Assembly: GCA_029168955.1 (NCBI GenBank)
Contig: JAPDOI010001700.1
Location: 1-64,000 of the forward strand
Origin: Aplectana chamaeleonis
Taxonomy: Eukaryota; Nematoda; Chromadorea; Rhabditida; Cosmocercidae
Length of the DNA stretch: 64,000 nt
Direction: 5' to 3'
Shown here: positions 24,067 to 33,630 of the stretch, piece by piece
Numbering within the stretch: the first letter of the stretch is position 1
Layout: the number at the start of each line of letters is the position of its first letter
Translations under genes and position numbers: made by a program
The notes under the pieces: model-generated
The model's input: the letters and a program-made list of their open reading frames with translations, nothing else
Told to the model about the DNA's origin: nothing
The model's database searches: none

Positions 24067-24970
24067 TCGGAGAAACCTTTCTCTCGAAATCTCCTCAGGA
24101 GACTTACAGAACCTTCAAAGGACGGGGCAGAGCTCTTCCTGGGCGGGGTTTGGGTGTGTGTGTGTGTGCGTGTATTTGGATTTGTGATGTTATTTTCGAA
24201 TGCTCGAATGCGTGCTTGTGTGTATGTGTATGCATCCATCCCGCAGTCTCCATCTCTACGCCAGCTACCGTATCCCCCGAGCCATCGGCAGCAGAGGGAG
24301 AAGGTGGAGAAAAGTGCAGACTAGGGGCGTGAACGTTGTCTCATCGCCGACGACGATGGCGGTGGTTAGGGGTAGAGATGCAGGCTAGGGGCATCTGCGC
24401 TCTCCACGCCACCATCGACATTTCGCCCAGTCGTTGTTTACATTTTCGGTCGGGGGTAAACATCGGGTAAACACCACCGCGCGCTCGCTCGCGAGGGCAC
24501 ATTTCTTTCTCACCGCGCCGCCGCACATATCACATCCCTGCCCTGTGCTGTAGGTGAATGTGGAGCTGTAGCTGCTAGGTGACTAACTAACGTTACCCCT
24601 AAGGTCTGCACTCTGCATATCTGCATTTGTCTCTGTGTTTATGTGTTCTTCGATGGCAGCCGGCGGGCGTTTCCGTTGCACTTTAAGGACGCGCACAGCG
24701 ACGGCCACAAGTGGCCTATGTGTGTATCTGTATGAAAGTGTGTGTGTGTGTCTGTCTGTGTGTATGAAAGTGCGTCAGTTAGCGCGACTGTGTCCCCAGT
24801 TGCGTTGCGTCTACGTTTGCATCTCGTCCGATTGACGCTGCGCTGGACTGTTAACTATACTCTGTTGGTGTGCTGCTATTGGCCTGCCGTCGTCCTGCTA
24901 TAGTGCTGTCGCCGTCGCCCCGCCCCCTGGGAACGCCTGTGTGTGTGATGATGTATTCGAGCTCGTTGCA
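24067..24970. other. no gene recognised; GT- and CpG-rich
   Basis: Contains short GT microsatellites at about 24,152-24,172 and 24,735-24,765, and CpG-rich sequence at 24,330-24,560. A role as distal promoter or 5' untranslated exon of the FoxP gene is conceivable but unsupported. Confidence 0.4.
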
Positions 24971-26416
24971 GGCTCTGCTAGCGGTAACTTTATTCACATT
25001 TTTGTATTGTGAGAATTTTATTGTTTTTTGTATATATTGGTTTGTTCATAAAAAAGAGGAATATTCATATTTTTTCTGCAATTTTTGCAATTTATTTTCT
25101 CTTTATTATTTTTGTGACAAGCTGATTACATGTTTCAGTCAATAGACAATTACCACCGCAGTAAGGTGGTGACGTTTCAACATGCTCATGTTACAAGCCA
25201 TGTTTTAACAAGCTTATGACATTAACATGTTTAATACGACTGCTCTAAAATAAGGTTGACGTGTCAGGACATGATATCTGGTGTAAACGTGTCAAAACTC
25301 CACTAGTCTTATTGGATGGCAATTTACTAATCACTGGAACTTATATGTATTTTTCCAAGCATTTTATTTTTTTTATTCTCACATTATTGTTTCTTATTTA
25401 ATGATATTATTATTGGTTTTTATCATTTCAATTTCTCTGTGACTATATGGCTTCAAGGCTTTCGACCTCTTGATTTTGCTTCGTAGTTTTAGACCTAGGG
25501 GTTAAGGACGTTGAAAGAGAAAAGATTTTAGAGCGAGAGCATTAGAGTGGGTGTTAAAGGATTTTAGGATGGTGAAAGGTTTTATACATTGTTGGATTTC
25601 ATTTTAGTTTCATTTATATCTTTTTCTACTCTTTCACAATCTTTTAGTATAATTTGAGTAGTATGTTTACGTGTTCTATTATTATTTTTCCTTCCTCCTA
25701 TTTATTTATTCATTTATTATTTTTGATCACTTGAATAATTTATTACTTTATTTATTTATTTTTCATTATTAATTTATTTTTATGTTTTTTTTTTTGTTTT
25801 ATTTCATTTTATTTTCTTTTTTATTTTTCAAAATTGAGTTATTCATTTTCTTTCATTTCCCTCCCTAACAAATTTTGATATGATTCTCTTGGGGTTACTA
25901 GTATAAATTGTATTTTTCTTCATTCATCTCTCGCCACTATTTCGAAAAAATCAATTTTTTTACTTTGATATGCTAATTGGGTACAGTGGTCCCAACCGAA
26001 GTTCTTGGAATGGTAAAAAAAATCGATTTCTCCATCTTGTGGATCAGTTGAGTGTCTTCATTGGTTTTTTTGGGGTACTAGATTTGAAATGAGCCGGCAG
26101 ATTTTTGAAAAAACCTATTAGTCGATTATCGGTAGAGGGATTACTCTGCCTTGAGCTCTTCATTTTCTGACTTTTTTTAAATTTTGACTTCATTTTGAAT
26201 GAGAAAATGATGATTTTTATTCCCATGTGTGTAACTTGATATTCAAAAAAAATGGTGTTGAGTCTGCTCAATGTTCCAATTTTCCATTTTATTGAGTATT
26301 TTAAATTTTCGTCATGATAAACTATTGTAAATGATCCTTACAGGATTTTGGACGTTATGCGGGTGAAAAGATTATTGCTTCGGTGAAGATTTACCGAGCA
26401 GCTGAGTGAGAGCGAC
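24971..26416. other. no gene recognised; AT-rich
   Basis: The segment 25,150-25,350 has phrases (CACCGCAGTAAGGTGG, ACGTGTCAAAAC, AATCACTGGAACTTATA) related to the intronic satellite at 31.4-33.0 kb, so it is likely a solo fragment of that family. From 25,340 to 25,870 the DNA is TTTA/TTCATTT-rich. Confidence 0.45.
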
Positions 26417-26492
26417 GCTGGGGCTTCGGTGGTGCAGTGCGTTAAGGCGCTCCCCCGGAAAGGGAATATTTTGGTTCAATCTCGCCCTCAGC
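26417..26492 (+). tRNA. tRNA-like sequence (pseudogene or SINE head)
   Basis: The 76-nt segment starts GCTGGGG and ends CCTCAGC, which pair over 7 bases as an acceptor stem. TGGTGCAGTGCGTTAAGGC resembles the A box of Ser/Leu tRNAs, and GGTTCAATC resembles a B box. The T stem and anticodon arm are poor (possible loop CCGGAAA, lacking T33) and no long variable arm is evident. Best read as a decayed tRNA or tRNA-derived SINE. Confidence 0.35.
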
Positions 26493-26699
26493 CAAGCGTT
26501 TTGCGGTCAACTCAGCACCTTGTGTAGATATTGTAAATAATGTTTTTTTAAGATGAATTTCTCGAACTAATCTGTTTTTTTAGAGTTTTTTTTTTGAAAA
26601 CATTCTTGCATATTTTCCATTTATTTTTCCCGAGTTGAAAAGTCAAGTATTCGAATTAATCGGAGGAATTGCATTTCTGATGAATTTGGGATTGCTAAG

Positions 26700-28560
26700 T
26701 GCCATACTGGCCAGAAAACTTCATTCGGCGCCAGCTGCTGACACCCTGCTGGCATTGTCGCTCTAATGTGCTGCCACTCACGATTTCACAGTTCTTCCCT
26801 CCACTGTCCTAGTTCCGATGTTGTTAACCACCGATTATGATTTAGCGCAAGTTGCTGGCATGTTGCTGTAACTGTCGCGCTATTCAATTGCCACTGATAC
26901 CATGTTTCATCCAAGCTGCTACGGCAAAATTTCCCTCCTCTGCTAGACAGTGCATGTTCCTTCAATAGTTCCGGTGCTAGTGACCATAAACGTGCTTTTA
27001 TGTGAACTGTTGATATCCTGCCGACATTGTCACCCTATACTGCTGCCATTCATGTCTTGATTATATCCACGCTGTTTCCGTAACTTTGTTCTTCTTTTTT
27101 TTTGAACCATACATATTTCTGGCTAGTTCCGATATAGTGATCTTTGAATATGTTGTTGCGCGATCTGCTGCCGTCCTGCTGCTATTGTCGCTCCATTGTG
27201 ATGCCACGGATGTCTGATTAAGTCGCTGCATAGTGCTGCCATTGACGCCTATGAGTGTTAGTGATATTTCGAGCGGTTTTCCTCCCTTGCAAAGGTCTTT
27301 GTGTATCTGCCCTAGTTCAAATGTTGTTCATCACTGATAATGCTGTTGCTCCAGCTGCTGATATTCTGCTGCCGCGAGCCCTCTATAGCGCTGCCATTGA
27401 TGCCCAGTTATGTCGAAACTGATTTCAGAACTCTTTCTTCTTCTGTGTGTGTATCTAGGCTAGTCGATGGTTACCGAGCTGTGGCGCCAGCTGCTGACAC
27501 TCTGCTGCGATTGTCGCTCTAAAGTGCTGCCATGCACGCCCACCTGTATTCGAACTGTTGCTATATTTTTCCTCTCCTGGAAAGCTATGTATCTGTTGTC
27601 CGTGGTTCGGATGATGCTGAACACCTCTTGTGCTGTTTTGCGGGCTGCTGACGTCCTGCCCGTATTGTCGCTCTATAGTACTGCCGTTCATGCCCAATTA
27701 CGTCCAATCGTTTCCGCGATTCATTTTTCATCTGCAAAGTTTCAAATATACAGATCGCTTATCGTGCTGTTTTTGCGACCTACTGACATCCTGCTGCCAT
27801 TGTTGCTCTTTAGTGCTGCCATTCACGCTGAGCTGTATTGAAGCTTTTTTCGGCAACTTTTGTTTCTCTCAGCAATGTAGGAGCGTCTCTGCCCTTGTTC
27901 CGATGTTGTTGATCACTCATCGTGCTGTGGCGCCAGCTGCTGGCATCCTGCTGCCATTGTCGCTCTATAGTGCTGCTATTCAAGCCTAGTTGTGTACAAG
28001 TTTTTCTACAACTTCATACAACTCTGCAACTCTGTGTATGTCTCCAAACTTGTTTCGATATCATAAACTGCTTATTGTGCTGTGGCTCCAGCTGCTGGCA
28101 TCCTGCTGCGATTGTCGCCTTATAGTGCTGCCATACATGCCTACCTGTATCCGAGCCATTGCTATAATTTTTCCTCTTTTGCAAAGCTATGTACCTCTCT
28201 GCCCTAGTTCGGATGCTGCTGACCACTTCTTGGGCTGTTTTGCGAGCGGGTCACATCCTGCTGCGATTGTCGCTCAATAGTGCTGACATGCACGCCTACC
28301 TGTGTCCGAGCCATCGCTATATTTTTTCCTCTTCTGCAAAGCTATGTACCTCTCTGCCCTAGTTCGGATGTTGCTGACCGCTTCTTGGGCTGTTTTGCGA
28401 GCTGCTCACATCCTGCTGCGATTGTCGCTCCATAGTACTGCCTTTCACGCCGTGTTGTATCCGAGCTGTGCGTACTTGTATCAAGTTGTTTCCGCGATCC
28501 TTTCTTAATCTGCAAAGTTATATGTGTGTCTCTGCACGTGTGACTGCCCTAGTTCCAATG
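26700..28560 (+). repeat. about 155-bp degenerate tandem repeat, about 12 copies
   Basis: The phrase CAGCTGCTGACATCCTGCTG, followed by CCATTGTCGCTCTATAGTGC, recurs at about 26,728, 26,850, 27,010, 27,160, 27,350, 27,485, 27,640, 27,775, 27,930, 28,085, 28,240 and 28,405. Each unit also has GCCCTAGTTCGGATGTTGCT and TCTGCAAAGCTATGTA. Copies are better conserved towards the right. Cysteine/leucine-rich open frames derive from the repeat. Confidence 0.88.
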
Positions 28561-29060
28561 TTGTTGACCTCTAAACGGCCGGTGCGAATGCATGTGCATG
28601 TGGGTGCTGGTGTGTTTGTGTATGTGTGTGAGCGGGTGAGCGGCGTCGAGCGCGTCTCCCTGTGTGTGTGTGGCATTAATGTCTTGGCTCCGCCCCGGGC
28701 TAGCACTTTTGTTGATTCTCTCCTCGTTCCCCGCACCAGCGCACACATACACACGTACACACTGACGCAGCAGCCACAGCAGCAGCGGTCATACATCGCC
28801 ACACATACCGTAATCACCTCTCATTCGTGAAGATCCATTGAGAGTTCTGCCCGCAATCGCAGACTTCTCCCCGCTCAAGGAACAGTTGTCCGAACCATTG
28901 TGTGTGCGCAGGGTTGTTTATCGTCTCAGTCCGACGCTGTTTTTGTTTGTTTACTTGTTTTGTTGTTTGTTTACCCTACTCACCCAGAGGTGGCGTCTTG
29001 TGTTCGTCAACATCATTCATTCGATCACTTGTGTAGTAATAGTAGTAGTCTAGTTCCTGC
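28561..29060. other. no gene recognised; GT-rich then CA-rich
   Basis: GTGTGTTTGTGTATGTGTGTG at about 28,607-28,627 and a CACACATACACACGTACACA stretch at about 28,742 give opposed GT/CA tracts. The sequence between is CpG-rich. No coding domain. Confidence 0.4.
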
Positions 29061-30310
29061 TATAGAATATTTTTTCCTGTCTGATACCGTATCCGCAGCT
29101 TCATTCCATCTGGGACCGACTTTTGATCTATATCAATTTTGTGGTTGGAACGTGTTTGGTCTCGTATAGATTTTGATTATCTTATTTTTGATTTTTTTCT
29201 GATGGTTTCATACTATGACTATTCTGTTTTAATGAAAATACGGTCATTTGGTGCAGTTGCAGACATTCACCCTTATTACTATCATCTCTTATTGTTTGGA
29301 AAAATGTCTCTTTCGTTTGCATTAACTTCTTAAAAACTTGGTTTTCGGCGTTTCATCTGATTGTGGGGCTTATGGAAATGCGAAATTTTCTGTAATCCAG
29401 TCGGGATCGACTTTTGATCTCTGCTGTTATTTGGCGTTCACACGTGCTTTATTGCGTATAGACTTTGGTTACCGCATTTCGGATTTTCTCAAACGATTTT
29501 ATACTCTGAAGAATCTGTTTCATTGAAAATACAACAGTTTTGTGCAATTGCAGTTTTCGCTAGCATCCGCTATTTCTTGATCAAACTTTCTACCTCTACA
29601 ATAAATTTTTTTTCAAAATGTTTTTCTCGAGCTGTCCCGTGAGATCCGATTTCTTCGGTTTTCGTTCCAGTTGGGGAACGAATTTTGATCTACATCACTC
29701 TTTTTGTAGTTAGCGCGTGTTTCAGTGCGTATTGATTGTGATTGTGTTTTTTTTTGGAAATTTTCTGATGGTTTCTCACTCTAATCAGTTTTCACGAAAT
29801 TCAATAATTTGGTGCAATTGCGGACCTTCTTTCTTATCAGTAGCGTTTCCTCTTTTTTAAAAATTTATGAACACCATCATGTACCTTTCGTGTCATTCAA
29901 TCGATAAGGCATGACGTTGTAATTGGGGGCGAAATAATTTGATCAATAATCCTTACCCCCATATTTTACATGTGCCAAGTTTCCCGCGTAGCGGCCAGCG
30001 TCACGGTTCTCCAATTGAAGGACACGGTTTTTTTTTGGAGTAGACGTGAATATTCCGCTTTTTCCTAGCTTAATTTTGTCCTGGAAATTTTCAACTGCTG
30101 AAAATGTGAGATTTTTTACGGAATTTCCGTTTTTCAAAGTTTTTTCTTTTTTTAAGTGACCTTGATCTTGCTGTAAGATCACATTTTCGCTATTTTTAGT
30201 TCGCGAAAAGCTCCTTCAAGTTTCTCTGTGCAACAAATTTCTTCTCAAAGTGTTTCTACGAAGGAAGAGAGTATTTAGTGCAATTGCAGACAGCCATTTT
30301 CCTCCTATTG
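29061..30310 (+). repeat. about 285-bp degenerate tandem repeat, 3-4 copies
   Basis: GACTTTTGATCTATATCA, then CGTATAGATTTTGATT, TTTTCTGATGGTTTC and TTTGGTGCAATTGCAGAC, recur starting near 29,115, 29,405 and 29,680. A fragment (AGTGCAATTGCAGACAG) lies at about 30,280. No gene. Confidence 0.7.
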
Positions 30311-30870
30311 CTGTAATTCACCCTACAGTTAATATTTTTATGAAACGCTCCGCTTTCACTATTTCTTGTTAAGTTCCCGCTGTGCAATTTTTTTCAAAGC
30401 TCCAGAGCATGCTCGCCACGCATTGCACACCGAAAAGGTTACTGTAATTGAAGGACAATCGTTAGGAACTTCTCGATTTTAGATTTTCATTATTGTGAAA
30501 AAAATATATTTTTGTAAATGAAATTTGTTTGAAACAACACGTACATTCTGAATGTTTCCCGTGAATTATCTTGCTATATATTCTCTGTTTCCGAGTGAAG
30601 TTTTAGTTCCGTTAATCGCGTGCGACTGCGTGCGTACGCTGCTTCTCCTTCTCCCCACACTTTCTCGCTGTCTCTACCCTCGCTCCCATTTAAGCACGTG
30701 AGGGAACAGAGTAAATTTGGCTCCGAACCAGAGGATATGTGTACTGAAACTTTAATCAGAGACATACTTCGACACAGCGGGAAGCTGCGTTTGCCGCTGC
30801 GATGAAGTATAAACTCATTTTCAATTCCCATGTATTTGCCCGCCAACCGTCAATTTGTTGTTGTTTTCAG
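30311..30870 (+). other. upstream region of the visible FoxP exons
   Basis: No upstream coding exon was recognised. A pyrimidine-rich patch (about 30,640-30,690) and an open ATG frame at 30,802 precede the first certain exon. The 46 codons from 30,802 include no FoxP-like sequence and are probably intronic. The segment ends in TTTTCAG at 30,864-30,870, a strong nematode-type acceptor for cis- or trans-splicing. Confidence 0.4.
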
Positions 30871-30939
30871 GCTGCTTATCAGTACAAATTGATTGTTTTC
30901 TCCCAACATAAACAACAACTAATAGTCTCATTCTTGCAG
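30871..30939 (+). other. possible in-frame 5' extension of the first FoxP exon
   Basis: TTTTCAG ends at 30,870 and TTCTTGCAG ends at 30,939. The 69 bases between are open and in the same phase as the exon that follows. Using the first acceptor would add 23 residues (AAYQYKLIVFSQ...). The residues do not resemble FoxP proteins I know, so they may be intron. Alternative acceptor use is possible. Confidence 0.4.
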
Positions 30940-31406
30940 GAAGACTCGCCAGCTGCGCCGAGTATGCTTTCGGAGGCACAACGGCCTCCTGCTGCTGATC
31001 CGACCACGTGTGCTGCCACCGAGAACCTGCTGATGTTGGCGATCCAGGAGCGTCTACAGAATCCGTTCCGGCCGAACGCGAACGCAGCGGCCACCGCTGC
31101 GGCTGCCGCAGCGGCGTCGAACCTGTTCAATCATCAGCTGAATCTCACCACCACCCAGTCGCCGCTGGGCAGTCAGCAGCCGGATGTGAATCGTCTGTTC
31201 CAGCAGATGCTCCCGCTCCTGGGCCTGCCACCGCTCCTGCCCGGGCTCACCGGGGGACCATTGGATCTGGGCTGTCTTCCCGGCACCTCAATGACGCATC
31301 CACTATGGCAACATAACCTCTGTGCCTGGCCGGAATGCAATCATCCATGTGAGAATCTGGCCGTTTTCCTGAATCATCTCTCACATGCACACACTTTCAA
31401 TGAGCG
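30940..31406 (+). CDS. FoxP transcription factor, zinc-finger exon
   Basis: Part of a FoxP-subfamily nuclear transcription factor. About 155 codons in phase 0 from the acceptor TTCTTGCAG, ending within an Arg codon (phase 2) at a GTGAGT donor. The exon encodes a low-complexity N-part (alanine run at about 31,086-31,118, then MLPLLGLPPLLPG), followed by the family's single C2H2 finger CAWPECNHPCENLAVFLNHL. The zinc ligands are C128, C133, H146 and H151, counting from 30,940. Spacing C-x4-C-x12-H-x4-H equals that of vertebrate FOXP proteins. An ATG at 30,964 (SMLSEAQ) could start a short product if the mRNA is trans-spliced here. No poly-Gln region is seen in the window. The C. elegans counterpart should be fkh-7. 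Confidence 0.92.
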
Positions 31407-31430
31407 GTGAGTCTAGCTTTTGTTTTACTC

Positions 31431-31640
31431 GATTATAAGTTCTAAAGGTTAGTGTTTTGCCACCATCGAGCAATACGTACCGGTGTTTTTAACACGTTCG
31501 CACAAGATTTCCTATTTTGACACGTTGGTACGTGTCAAAATCTACAAAACCTACGAACGTGTGAAAACATCGAGAAACAGTGGACGTGTTGAAATTTGAG
31601 CAATCCTCCATGGTGGCAAAACACTAACTTCTAGAACGTA
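31431..31640. repeat. inverted repeat at the start of the first visible intron
   Basis: AAGTTCTAAAGGTTAGTGTT followed by TTGCCACCAT (from 31,433) is mirrored by ATGGTGGCAAAACACTAACT at 31,613-31,632. The centre holds a compact hairpin TTTTGACACG-TTGGTA-CGTGTCAAAA. The outer words belong to the satellite that follows, so this is an inverted pair of its units. Confidence 0.8.
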
Positions 31641-31699
31641 CAATCGATTCGTTTTTTAAAATTTTGTTAGTTTGTAACATTATCGAATTCCCACATTTT

Positions 31700-32990
31700 T
31701 AAGTTCAGGGGGAGGTTAACAAAGTTCCACCGCGGTGGAATAGAAGAGTCTCGTCACCTCTGTACTCTGCATGTTTTTGGCAATTATTTATTCCCTCGAA
31801 AGTTTATAAATCTGAGACCTTATCAGATTTCTACTTTTTTTCAACTTCTAGTCGTTAACAAAGTTCCGCCAGGGGAAAATAATGGAATTTTTTCGACAAG
31901 ATCTATCTTGCTTATGCGTTTTTTTTACGTTTTTGTTCTTTTGAACGTTTACAAATGTGAAAAATTGTCTAATTCCCAGGCTTGATAATAAGTCCCAATG
32001 GTTAACAGGTTTCCACCACGATGGGCTATACGAATTCCAACTCTTTCTCTGCTTCCCTCATGTTTTTACACGTTTGTATTCTTTTGAACGTTTGTAATTT
32101 TTTAGGATTATCAAAGTCCCTCGTTCGATTCAATGTTCTAGTTGTTAACGGAAATCCACCTCAATGATTTAGTGGGATTTCAGCACATTCTCTGTTACTT
32201 GCCATTGGAGTGGTTAACGAATTTCCACCGCGGTGAATTAGTGTTTATTGCGTGTTTTGACACGTTTGTCTTTTTTAGACGTGTAAAAATTTGAAACGTT
32301 ATTGAATTCCCACACTCGACTGAAAGCTCCAGTGGTTAACGAAGTTCCACCGCTTCGAGCGAGTGTATCCTACATGTTTTTGACACTTGTCCAATTCTTT
32401 TGAACGTTTACGAGTTTGGGACATTATTAAATTCCAACTTGATTATTGTTCCAAAGGTTAACGAATTTCCACAGTGGTGAATTAGTGTTTATTGCATGTT
32501 TCGACGCGTCTGTATTTTCTTTTCAACGTCAAAAAAATTTCAACATTATCGAATTTCCACAGTCGACTAGAAGTTCCAGTGGTTAACGAAGTTCCACCAC
32601 GGTGACTTGTGTTCCTTGCATGTTTTTAACATGTTCATATTTTCTTCTGAACGTTAACGATTTTGGGCATTGTTATGTCCCCGCTTAATTTTTAGTTGCA
32701 GTGGTTAGCAAATTTCCACCACGGTGAGCTAGTGTTTTTGCATGTTTTTGACACAGTTGTAATCTTGCAAACGTTCATAAATTTGAAACTTAATCAAATT
32801 TCCACCTCCAATCAAAAGTTTCAGTGATTATCAAAGTTCCATTATGGCGAAATAGAGAATTTTTAGTACGTTCTCTCTTTCCTGCAAGTTTTTGACACGT
32901 TTGTAGAAGTTTTGGCCTTGAAATATCGCATTATCTTGTCAAAACAGGTAATATGGTGCGATGTGTCAAAACATGTGTACAGAGGTGAAA
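31700..32990 (+). repeat. about 123-bp intronic satellite, about 10 copies
   Basis: The phrase GGTTAACGAAGTTCCACCGC plus GGTGA recurs at about 31,713, 31,856, 32,001, 32,143, 32,213, 32,335, 32,456, 32,580, 32,702 and 32,826. It is followed by GTTTATTGCATGTTTTGACA and a CGAATTCCCAC phrase. Some units carry the perfect palindrome CCACCGCGGTGG. The array ends in an inverted unit (AAACTTTGCTAATCACTGG at 32,988). The rest of the intron, 33,000-33,485, shows nothing recognisable apart from the polypyrimidine acceptor. Confidence 0.88.
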
Positions 32991-33485
32991 CTTTGCTAAT
33001 CACTGGAACTTATAATGGGTTCGGCCTCGAATCTTCCCGGAAACCAGATTCGTATCTCCTATTCTAAGAAATTGTGTTTCCATTGTCTTACTACGGTATT
33101 GAAGCAATGCTTCTGAATTTCTTTCTCGATTGGGCCTCGGTTCTGCCGCGATATCGCCTTGATCCTCACCGGAATTCACTCGCTTTGGTCTTCTCCTTGT
33201 CATAATCGCGGTTCTTGCTCTCTTTCTTGGATTCGAAACCCTTCCTCTTTTTCTCATATATGCCTAGGTTCTCCCTCAATTCCGCCCCGTTGTTAACCGC
33301 GGTTTAGCCTAGAAATTCATATTTTGTCCAAATTTCGCTGTTGTGAACTCATGGATTTTTGTAGCTATTTTATTATGGTAATACAGATAAACAAGGTCCA
33401 CAGTGTGAAAAGTAGTTTTCTTCTATTTTTTTAGACTTTTTCTTTTTTTCTCATATTAATCTTTTCTGAGTGTTTTTTCATCCAG

Positions 33486-33630
33486 GTCTACCTCCGATAT
33501 GCGAGTTCAAGTGGAACTTGTCGACAGTTTGGAGCATCGTTTAACCAAGGAACGTAATCGATTACAAGCCATGATGCAACATTTACACATGAAACAGTCA
33601 CCGGACACCACAACACCCACCCTGGGCAAG
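33486..33630 (+). CDS. FoxP transcription factor, leucine-zipper exon
   Basis: The first base completes the Arg codon of the previous exon; 48 codons follow, ending phase 0 at AAG with a GTAAAG donor. It encodes STSDMRVQVELVDSLEHRL, then TKERNRLQAMMQHLHM. This is the FoxP leucine zipper, used for homo- and heterodimerisation: V-x6-L-x6-L-x6-L is intact, and the block KERxRLQAMMxHLHM is nearly invariant in the family. It follows the zinc finger directly, as in FOXP1/2/4. The tail (KQSPDTTTPTLGK) begins the linker. The acceptor is TTTTTTCATCCAG. Confidence 0.95.

Noticed and set aside
30802..30939. ATG at 30,802 as the FoxP start
   Set aside because: The 46 codons resemble no FoxP N-terminus and contain two good acceptor sites, so they are more likely intronic. 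Not excluded.
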